Origin: Sambucus nigra
Taxonomy: Eukaryota > Streptophyta > Magnoliopsida > Dipsacales > Adoxaceae
Length of the DNA: 64,000 bases
Direction of reading: 5' to 3'
Assembly: GCA_949130495.1 (NCBI GenBank)
Contig: OX422217.1
Coordinates: 571,426,606 to 571,490,605 of the forward strand
Part shown: one piece after another, positions 56,032 through 64,000 of the stretch
Numbering within the stretch: the stretch's first letter is position 1
How the letters are laid out: each line of letters opens with the position of its first letter
The notes under the pieces: model-generated
Database searches by the model: none
What the model was told of the DNA's origin: nothing
Seen by the model: the letters and a program-made list of their open reading frames with translations, nothing else
Translations under genes and position numbers: made by a program

Positions 56032-56529
56032 GGTTAATGGGCCTAGCAATCCGAAGTTCCCCCGTATATCGATCGACTTCCACCTTTTGCTCTTCCCAAG
56101 GAAGCACAAGAGTCCATCACATTACTGATTGTCACCCCCATCAAGCCTGCCTGTCGGCAGTCCCTTTAAATTTTGTATAAAAAATTTCAGAAAATTTCCA
56201 AAAATCTAGAAATTGCCTGGAAAATCCCCAAAAAATTCTAAAAAAAATAGGAAACATTATTTTTCCCCAAGAAAATCATTTTTGGAGCATTAATCCCCCT
56301 AAAAACTCTCAAAATCACTAGTTGGACTAAATCATACACTCTTATCCTTAGCATAATCCACAATAAAACCAATAATGTGGTTCCATCCAAGTCTACTATA
56401 ATTCCCCAACCGGAATTCCAAAACTAAATACCTCCAAAGGAGGTTCGAGACAATATAATCCAAATGTGCACCTACGCCCGTAAATTAATCTAAATTTCCC
56501 TAAGAGAGTTATTCTCCATGTCACAACTT

Positions 56530-56960
56530 TAAGTCCTTATAATTTACCTCGTCCCTCATAATTGGTCATCACAACTTTAGGTCCTTAAAATTAACCTTGG
56601 CCCTATACTCAAGGTCCTCAGAATTGACCTCGGCCCGTACAATGTTACATCACAACTTAAGGTCCTTAGAATTTACCTCGGCCCTCAGATTTGGTCGTCA
56701 TAACTTTAGGTTCTCAGAATTGATCTCAGCCCACAGAATTGGGCATCATAACTTTAGATCCTTATAATTAACCTCAGCCCTGAAAATTGGTCATCAAAAA
56801 TCAAGGTCCTCGGAATTGACCTCAACTCGTTGAATGGGTCGTTGCAACTTAAGATCTTCAGAATTGACCTTGGCCTTCAGAATTGGTCGTCATAAATTTA
56901 CACCCTCAAAATTGACTTCGACCTGCAGAATTAATCTGTAGAAACCACATTCTAGGACCC
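56530..56960 (+). repeat. 48-bp minisatellite, copy 1
   Basis: About nine units of 'tcaYaactttaggtcctcag' plus 'aattgacctcggccctcagaa', landmarks 56531, 56579, 56612 (short unit), 56660, 56708, 56756. Repeated in copy 2 at 59225-59600. Confidence 0.92.
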
Positions 56961-57099
56961 TATTAAGTCTCTCCTTAGGTACTTATCACCTCCCCAATTC
57001 ACTACAAACCCTTGCTCATACTCTGAGTACCGATCTAGAGGTCATCGAACGCTCCTGAGCCCTATTTGACTCTGATCAACTCTGATTATGAATCGTCGA

Positions 57100-57860
57100 A
57101 GGACTTTGAATACCCTTTTTAATGATCTGCCTCGTGCATAAATCCCCATAACGGATCAAACGAACAAATCATTTTACTATCAAAAACCGATCTGGAGGTT
57201 ATTGGGAGCTCTTGGGCCCCGATTTGACCCCAATCAACTTTACTATCAGAGCAAGATCTCAATGAATATTCTTAAGTCATCGAAACCGCCTTCCGAAGGT
57301 CCACCCTGTGTGCAAAATGGCTTAATGGATAGCACAAACGATTCATTTTCCCCTAAAAATTAATGTTGAGACGCCCATGCGCTCCCAAGATCTTTTTGAT
57401 CAAATTCAACTCTTTGGCTGAATTGAGACTGAATGAATCTTTGAAGGTCACTAAATTCCTTTTCTAATGGTCCACCCTGTGCACAAATCAGCCTTATGGT
57501 ACAAACGGACAATATATTTTATTTTGAAAGGTCATCGGTCTCTTCTGGGTCCCATTTGACCAAATTCAACTCTCCAAACTGATAGAATCTCTTTGGAACA
57601 TCTAAGTACCTCAAAAAACCTTTCTAAAGGTCTTCCCCATGCGTGATTCAGACTTACGATTAGGAAAAAGGATCCATCATCATCTGACAATCTTCCGTCC
57701 AAAGGATCGATGGGTGCTTTAATCCCCGTTTGAATTAAAGTCAACTCCTGGACCTGGGAGCGGGATAAGTTTTCTCAAAGGTCTATGAATTACCTTTCTA
57801 ATGGTATGCACCATGTGCACTTTGGACTTATGGATTGTGTTTTACAATCATTTTTTGAAT
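57100..57860 (+). repeat. ~175-bp tandem repeat in LTR copy 1
   Basis: Four to five diverged units, each with 'ctttctaatggtccaccctg', 'tgcacaaat', 'ttttgaccaaattcaactct' (near 57115, 57288, 57457, 57620, 57800). Copy 2 has a single unit near 59608. Confidence 0.75.
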
Positions 57861-57975
57861 CATATGCACGAGACTGCCAATTAGCAGGTCCATTTCCTTG
57901 CCTATCGGTAGTGGGTCTATGGTCACCTCCCGATAAGCAAGACAATGATAGTGTCAATTGGTAGTCTCCCTAACC

Positions 57976-57983
57976 TATATAAG
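57976..57983 (+). promoter_or_regulatory. TATA box of LTR copy 1
   Basis: TATATAAG in 'cctatataaggagag', preceded by a run of short inverted motifs (ctgccaattagcagg, gcctatcggtagtg, caattggtag). It is followed by a leader-like stretch. Confidence 0.65.
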
Positions 57984-58609
57984 GAGAGTATGAGCTCACT
58001 TCTAAAGGCACCTCAAATCTAAAAAAATTAGTGATCTCAGCAACATTCTTCAACAATCAACGAAGTTTCCTTGTATAACATTCTTATCCGCCTTTCATTC
58101 CCATCATTCTCATACCCAATTTAGCAAAAATATCCTTCTATCTCATCCTACATTCATTCCAACTTACATCGAATCTCATCAAGGATCAAGGTCAAGCTTC
58201 AAGTCTCCAAAAAAGGTCTAAACATCCTTCTCTCTTTAAACTTCTTTATTTTTGCATTATTTATATAAATTCTCAATTTAGGTTTTTCTTTAGACGATAC
58301 ACGTTAATACCTCATCCTTTTTTAGTTATATTGCACATAATTTATTTTCTATAAAAAAGACAAAACAAAGAAAAAGAGGGTTACACCTATAAATTTCGAT
58401 GGGATTCTTAATCACTCAAAGCTAAAAATATATTATCTACATACACACATATAATAAAATAATGTTTGAATCTATGGGATAAACCCCACCCTTGTTCCAC
58501 ATGCAAACTATGTGGACTTTGGTTTCTTTATAGGCTACGTTGGCGTTTTGGGTTAAAACCCGAGATTCGAGTCCTATTTTAATATTTTCATCTTTTTTCT
58601 CTTTTAACC

Positions 58610-58614
<5 letters not shown>

Positions 58615-58700
<86 letters not shown>
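58615..58700. repeat. (TA)n microsatellite
   Basis: About 43 TA units in LTR copy 1. The Y/I-only frames here are artefacts. Confidence 0.98.
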
Positions 58701-58702
<2 letters not shown>

Positions 58703-59085
58703 TACTTGTGATTCATATTGGCATCCTATCTAACATATATGATCGTTTCATCATAACGATCAATATCTTGTTAAGCACACACATCATATTTTCTAATTAA
58801 TATTTTGGAAGGATTCTAATGGATGATCTCACTCCATCTTTTCCATAAAGCGATTGAGTAATTCCCATATGCGCTTATATATACACGCACACACACTTCA
58901 TGAAGAAATTAAAGAAAATAGTTACACAAGCCCATGGGAGATCGAAAGGGCGGGATGGGTTCCTAACACCTTCACATTCTCTAACATAGCCCCCGAACCT
59001 TTGAACTACTGGTTTCACTAGCATTAGTTTATTTTTGACATCACTCTTTAAAGGTGACGACATGTTCTTATGCTTGCTTTATGCA

Positions 59086-59222
59086 AAATAGTCTGGCGAC
59101 TCTATCCCTTTACATCACCCTAAAATCGACGATGGTCGAGCACCCCATGATGTAGCGAAGGGTGCGGGACCTTTATCTCTCCCTCTTTATCCTCCACCCA
59201 AAGCTCCTAAGAAGAAAAAAGT
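59086..59222 (+). other. PBS-like phrase and short leader after LTR copy 1
   Basis: 'tctggcgactctatccc' at 59092-59108, then 'gacgatggtcgagcacccc' and a T/C-rich stretch. The equivalent in copy 2 is at 60880-60990. Confidence 0.5.
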
Positions 59223-59796
59223 GGGAAGATCTCGGGTTGGTCACATAGTTGTCACAACGTTACTCAGAATTGACCTCAACAATCAGAATTGGTCATTATA
59301 ACATTAGGTCCTCATAATTGACCTCGGCCCTTAAAATTAGTCGTCTCAACTTTAGGTCCTCAGAATTAACCTTATCCCTCAGAATTGGTCATTATAACTT
59401 TGCATCATGAAAATTGACCTCGACCCGCAGAATTGGTCGTCACAACTTAAGTTACTCAGAATTGATCTCGACTAGTAGAATTGATCGTTATAACTCAATG
59501 TCCCCTCAGAATTGACCTCGACCCCCATAATCGGTCTCCCCAACTTTATGTCCTCATAATTGGCCTCGACCCTCAGAATTTGTTATCACACCCTTAAAGG
59601 TATATGAACACCCTTTCAAATGATCTTCCCTATGCATGATTCTAACTTATAATTCACATTTCATAACTGATTTTCTGAAAAAGCTGTTTCAGGTTACCGA
59701 ATGGCACCCCCACGACACTGCATATCGGTAGTGTCCCTAGGGTTTTATGCCAATAGGCAGGTACAAGACCCTACCAATTGTCTCCTGCCCTAGCCC

Positions 59797-59804
59797 TATA
59801 AATA
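59797..59804 (+). promoter_or_regulatory. TATA box of LTR copy 2
   Basis: TATAAATA in 'gccctataaatagagtcc', at the place equivalent to 57976 in copy 1. Confidence 0.65.
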
Positions 59805-60427
59805 GAGTCCATGACCTTACTGTGAAAGACGCCCCTAAACATCACTCTCAGCAATTCAGAGAACATGCTCTCGAATTCAGAATTCTTCCTCTCTTAAAAT
59901 GCCCATTTTCCACACTCCTTCCATCCTTTTGATACTCCATTTAGTAAATTTACCACATCTACTCATACAACCATCACCTTCTTTTATGATCAGCGCATCT
60001 ACAATGAAGATCCACTTCAAGTCTTCATAAGGAGGTCCAATTCTCCATCCTTGTCTCTAAATTCTCTTATTTTAGCATTAATGGTTTTATTTCTACTTTA
60101 GCGTTTTATTTCATTACATCACATACATTAATATCATACTTTATTAGTAGTCTTTGCATATACTTTATTTTCATCAAAATCTAAAAACAAGAAAAATAAT
60201 GTTTATCTATAAATTCCAAATGAGGTATTCACATTACACACTATCACACTTAAAGTACGTTTATCTCTACACATACATATAAGAGAAATCCCCCATTTAG
60301 ATTTATGGGTTATATCCCCCCCTGTGTTATCTTCGAGATATGTGGGCTTTGATGTCCCATGGGATACATAGGCGTCTTAGGTAAATCCATAGACTCGAGT
60401 CCTCCCTCATACAAATTTGTTACGTTG

Positions 60428-60428
<1 letters not shown>

Positions 60429-60468
<40 letters not shown>
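60429..60468. repeat. (TA)n microsatellite
   Basis: About 20 TA units, same relative place as the run in copy 1. Confidence 0.97.
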
Positions 60469-60469
<1 letters not shown>

Positions 60470-61015
60470 TTAGTGGATTTCATATTCTTAAATGTTACTA
60501 TCTTGATCGATGTATAAATTTGTTCTTCTATAATGATTTGTGAATCAGTAAACACTCACATTATATTTTGAACAATTATCTTTTGGAACACTCCCAAGGA
60601 TGAACTCACTTTGTCATTTTCCATTACGCGAGTTGAACGATTCCATTCTCCATTTATATTATGAGCATAAGCACACACGTCACAAAGTCTAACAGCAGAA
60701 GATTAGCGCATGCCCATGAAAGACCGAAAGGGTGGAATGGGTGTCTAGCACCTTCCCATTCTGTAACATAGTCCCCAGACCTTTGAACTACATGGTTTCG
60801 TAAACATTAGTATTGTCCTTGATGTTGTTCTCTCAAGGCGATAATATTTCTTTTGCCTGTTTGTGTAATATAGGATGACCTCTCTATATCTATGTGTTAC
60901 CCAACATTGATGACGGTTGAGCGCCCCAAGAAAGGATACAATCCTTTGCGCACTAACGAAAAATGGGGGAAGCCCTCCTAGCCCCCTCGGGATGGTCATA
61001 ATTCATATACTTGAT

Positions 61016-61487
61016 TGTTGATGTAAAAAACTAGATTTGATCTAATTAATTAATAACATATAAATATGAGTAAATAAATAAGAAAAGATATTTTTAAAGT
61101 GGTTCATCCTTAAGGAAAATGGCCCGCGTCCACTGATTTGTATTACTGGGTGTTTTGCCTTGATCTCGATTATGTATGCTTGCGATTTCTTACCCTGCCA
61201 AGAGGGTATTACAACGTATTTATACCCTTTGGGCCATCAATGTGAATAGATAGTGTGCCTTTATTGAATAGGAATATATATCTATACATGGCAATGAATG
61301 ATTGTAATACTTTGAATCTATTTTGTCGTTTGGCCTTCCCAATAAGTTGCTCGGTACGCTGAGTGGCTCGGTACACTGAGTATCTCGGTACATTGAGTAA
61401 CTCGGTAATTGAACTTGTGCCATGTTGGATGATGCGTGTTTGTTCATATAATTGGTCCACGTCAACTGACTAATTTTTGTATCAACA
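61016..61487 (-). repeat. Element C 3' LTR (472 bp)
   Basis: In minus sense TGTTGATACAAAAA (61487) to ...CATCAACA (61016); ends are inverted repeats TGTTGATRYA. TATA box TATAAATA on minus at 61224-61217. The polypurine tract is just right of it. The left flank ttgat (61011-61015) has no partner at 61488-61492, so this is not a solo LTR but one end of an element running out of the window. Inner frames (61209-61460) are artefacts. Confidence 0.85.
61217..61224 (-). promoter_or_regulatory. TATA box of element C LTR
   Basis: TATAAATA on minus within 'aagggtataaatacg', about 265 bp from the LTR start. Confidence 0.75.
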
Positions 61488-61503
61488 TAAGCCCCCAATG
61501 TTT
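61488..61503 (-). promoter_or_regulatory. Element C polypurine tract
   Basis: On minus 'aacattgggggctta' leads straight into TGTTGATAC. It fixes the element's sense as minus. Confidence 0.8.
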
Positions 61504-61749
61504 CACAGTTGAGGTTGGATGTGAGATTGTGTAATATTTTACCCAAAACGTTGTTTGGGTACATTTCCCATGTCTTGATTATTACAGACCTTCAACACTT
61601 GTAAAATTTATCCACTTTGTGTAACAGTTTTGAGCGTGAAATGGAAAATTTGTAAATATTTTGAGAGCCTAGTGAACACTTGGGTATTTGCTTCTTTTTC
61701 CTTTGATTAGCTGTCGAGAACGCAATCATGGTCATTTTTCGAGGCGGCA

Positions 61750-61757
61750 TATATAAA
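61750..61757 (+). promoter_or_regulatory. TATA box of element C antisense gene
   Basis: A perfect TATATAAA in 'ggcatatataaagacgg', 166 bp before ATG 61923, followed by a T/C-rich leader ('cttccttccttcgtctttc'). It drives the strand opposite to the retroelement's own transcript. Confidence 0.65.
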
Positions 61758-61922
61758 GACGGTAAAATCTGATTGTCTTCTACCTTTTTCCATCTTGTTT
61801 CCAATGTCCTTGCTTTCTTATTTTTCATCTTACGAACATTCTTTATGTCATCTGTCTTAGTTGATTCCTTAATCTCCTGTAAGAATTTCTTCCTTCCTTC
61901 GTCTTTCTTTGCTTTAGTTGCC

Positions 61923-64000
61923 ATGATTTACCTTATCGAGTCATTAGATAAGTTTAGAGACGATTTTACGATTCCTTCCTGGGTTGATTTGAAAGGACCT
62001 GTTTATCCTTGTGATTTTTTTTCTTTAGTGGAGGGACACTGGTTTCCCTCTATTTTTGTAGCGGAATGCGGTTTTTCTTTCCCGCCTAATCCCCTATGTT
62101 TGGAATTTTGCCAATATTTCGATATTGTACATGAAAAAGTAGTTCCAAATATATGGAGGGTAGTTAATGGCATACATAGGCTAAATCAAATACATGGAAC
62201 TCATCTAGGAATTCTTGAAATTATGTTTTGTTATAAATGGGTCACTAGTGACACCACTTTTTATTTAAAAACTAGGTTTGTTAAGAGAGCCTGAATGGTC
62301 GATCTCCCTGATTCTAATAGGGATTGTTTTGGACATGGGGTTGTGATGAAAAATTGGCAACACCTCCATTAAATGGAAATGACGTGTGCCAAGGTCCCAA
62401 ATGTCCACCTTATCGCAATGGGATAGGTTGTTATTTATTTTTTAAACTAGCTCTGTTTTTGTTTGATAAAATGTTTCACTGATTTTTGTTTTCTTAAATT
62501 TTAATTTACAGTTGACAGTAAAAGAAAACCCCAAAAGAGAGTGATATTAATATAAAATAGTTGAAGTTTATCTGGAGTCTTCAACAATCAATTATTAGGG
62601 ATCATGTGAGATCTTCTTCCTATTTGTTGAGATACAAAAACACTACTTCCTCTTTTATTGCTCGACTTGTTGTTCCATCTACTTTTGTGAATGACCTTGA
62701 GCAAAGTCCAGCATCTCCCTCACTTGTTGAAGAATATTCCTCTAATTTGGGTACCTCTATTGTTGATCTAATGACTAAGAAGAGGAGAATGCCTGATCTC
62801 TTTACTAGGATTGTCCCTGGTGCTGATGGGGCAAAAAAGAACAAAGAAGATAACCCACCTGAAGGGATTAAGACAAAGGATGTTACTCCATCTAAGGGTG
62901 AACTAAATATTTAAAGGAGGTTACCATGAAGCCCCCTACTGCTCAAAAAGAGGCATCACCTTTGATTGAAGATGCTTCACCTTTGAGAACACTGAGAAGG
63001 GGTCTTGCTGAGAAGACCATTAGTGTTGCTGCTGAACCTGTTGGGGTTGAATTGCCTTCCTTGAGTGCTGGTCCTCCAGCATTCATTACTCCTAGTTTGG
63101 CGAGGAAATTGATCTGGTCTGGAACTCTTCCTGATCACAGAGCTGCAGAGACCTCTACTCCTCTGGAAAAAGTCTATGATTTGACCATCCAACACCTTAC
63201 ATCAGTAAGTCTTATTTTACCTTGTCATTTCAGTTCTACTTTCAATTTTCATTTACTAATTTGAGTTTATCTTTGTCTTAAAATTTTTGGTGTATTTCAA
63301 TAATATTTTGGAAAATGATGAAGATATCAAAGTTGATTCCTCTTCTAGTGAAGTATAAGAATCCCTTATTGGGTTATTAAAATCTTTGGAGGACTCCCGA
63401 CAAAAATATAAAGATCACAAAACTTCATGGGAGAATAAAATCAAGAATGATGAGAAGGATAAGAAAAGAACTGTTAATGATGCAAAGGAGTTAGATGATA
63501 AATTGAAGGTTACCATTTCCAGCAAGGAACTAACTTAGAGTAAGATTGAAGAGGATGAACGACGTAAGAAAGATCTTGAGCAGAAAGTAAAATATATTGA
63601 AGATCAACTTAGGGAGAATTCTTCTTCGGAGAGGATGAAGAGGAGGTCTGTTGTAGAAAAGTCCTTCAGCTATGGCTGGGACAAAGGGTGGAATAAGGCT
63701 CTAACCACTACCTCTACTCAAATTGAGTATGAAATTTTGAAATTCTTCAGGGAAGAATGGGTTGAAGAACTGAAAGAGGTGAACGTTGCTAAAGACTCTG
63801 AATTATTTTAGAAACATGTTCACGGCCCTCCTTCTTCCATTGGAGAAGAAGAAGAATATGAGGTTGGATCTGATGAATCTTCTTTGATGGTGGTGGACCA
63901 AACACCTGCTGCCACTATCCCTCAATCATTCAAGCAAGACCAGTAGATATAGACTTCCTCCGAACAACATTCGCTGCCTTTCGAGCAACTCCAGCAACCA
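61923..64000 (+). pseudogene. Element C antisense gene: 'putative gypsy-type transposase' family with coiled coil (runs off the edge)
   Basis: From ATG 61923 an open frame to 62294 reads 'IPSWVDLKGP', 'FVAECGFSFPPNPLCLEFCQYF', 'VPNIWRVVNGIHRLNQIHG', 'LEIMFCYKW', 'TFYLKTR'. 'VDLPDSNRD' follows at 62300. This is the pattern of the plant 'transposase (putative), gypsy type' domain (PF04195), whose function is unknown despite the name. Later parts: 62561-62914 and 62926-63205 (Ser/Pro-rich linker), a likely donor CA|GTAAGT at 63206 and acceptor-like 'aatttacag' at 62511-62519, and a long Lys/Glu coiled coil (63350-63780) ending in acidic residues. Stops at 63357, 63536 and 63811 and frameshifts break it. 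No end in the window. Confidence 0.7.

Larger units (their letters stand above)
241..59085 (+). mobile_element. Element A: old Tat-type Ty3/gypsy retrotransposon, heavily nested
   Basis: A gag-protease-RT-RNase H-integrase series runs on the + strand from about 300 to 30970, interrupted by the CACTA at 4057-27987. It is followed by antisense genes (31480-34934 and 55290-55921, split by element B) and an LTR-like sequence from 56130. Without the insertions the gag-pol part is about 6.7 kb. The order, the degenerate gag knuckle and the antisense genes before the 3' LTR suit the Tat lineage. All frames carry many stops, so it is the oldest element here. The 5' LTR is not in the window. Assigning the LTR at 56130 to A is inference from position; no clear polypurine tract marks the join. 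Confidence 0.65.
56130..59085 (+). repeat. Degenerate Tat-type LTR, copy 1
   Basis: Begins TGTCACCCCCATCAAG, has a TATA box TATATAAG at 57976-57983, and is followed at 59092 by 'tctggcgactctatccc', a PBS-like phrase (compare element B). It contains a 48-bp minisatellite (56530-56960), a ~175-bp tandem repeat (57100-57860) and (TA)n (58615-58700). Its position after the antisense gene suggests A's 3' LTR, but the primer-site-like phrase is what follows a 5' LTR, so recombination has shuffled this region. Confidence 0.6.
59223..61010 (+). repeat. Degenerate Tat-type LTR plus leader, copy 2 (5'-truncated)
   Basis: Starts inside the 48-bp minisatellite (59225-59600) and then follows copy 1: one ~175-bp unit, 'gcatatcggtagtg', TATA TATAAATA (59797-59804), the block 'cccgagacctttgaactac', the region equal to the PBS phrase (60880) and leader, to 61010. 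The first ~400 bp and most of the 175-bp units are missing. It has (TA)n at 60429-60468. Copies 1 and 2 differ clearly. Confidence 0.65.

Noticed and set aside
58437..58800. Y/I-repeat ORFs on both strands
   Set aside because: Translations of the (TA)n run.
61209..61564. Two overlapping minus ORFs of 83 and 114 codons
   Set aside because: They cover the element C LTR and its polypurine tract; not coding.
61773..61922. Upstream in-frame extension of the element C antisense ORF
   Set aside because: It is the T/C-rich leader after TATATAAA; the first proper ATG is 61923.

Overview
The window is plant nuclear DNA made almost entirely of nested transposable elements. Long-LTR Ty3/gypsy chromoviruses, Tat-type gypsy elements, a CACTA (En/Spm-type) DNA transposon and plant-mobile-domain-like genes all point to a flowering plant, probably a eudicot; the species cannot be fixed from the sequence. 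I see no intact host gene, no tRNA or rRNA gene and no CRISPR array. Nearly every coding region is broken by stops and frameshifts.

Nesting, outermost first. Element A is an old Tat-type gypsy element on the + strand: gag at about 300-1350, protease near 2470, RT/RNase H/integrase resuming at 27988-30970, then antisense genes on the minus strand. A 23.9-kb CACTA element (4057-27987) sits in its RT gene, flanked by a 3-bp duplication. The CACTA has no recognisable transposase. It holds about 7 kb of a 168-bp satellite, and that array is split by a complete 10.6-kb Tekay-like chromovirus (9709-20318; TSD acatg; 2.9-kb LTRs; iMet PBS). Element B, a second Tat-type element on the minus strand (34935-55289; TSD ctact/ctacc), sits in an antisense gene of A. 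B was itself hit twice: by a chromovirus solo LTR in its 3' LTR (35811-38751; TSD taaag) and by an unusual insertion whose two ends are both LTR 3' (U5) termini in inverted orientation (47190-50032; TSD catga).

From 55290 the antisense gene of A resumes, followed by two head-to-tail degenerate LTR-like copies (56130-59222 and 59223-61010) full of 48-bp and ~175-bp tandem repeats. At 61016 a third element of the same general design (C, minus strand) begins with its 3' LTR and runs off the right edge. Bases 1-240 are the end of another LTR of the B family.

The most interesting themes are: (1) all three Tat-like elements carry antisense genes between pol and the 3' LTR, each preceded by its own promoter-like sequence and, in B, containing introns; (2) a satellite with two different higher-order repeat structures lives inside a CACTA transposon; (3) the U5-U5 insertion with a perfect target-site duplication; (4) palindrome clusters of different sequence in the LTRs of two related chromovirus families.
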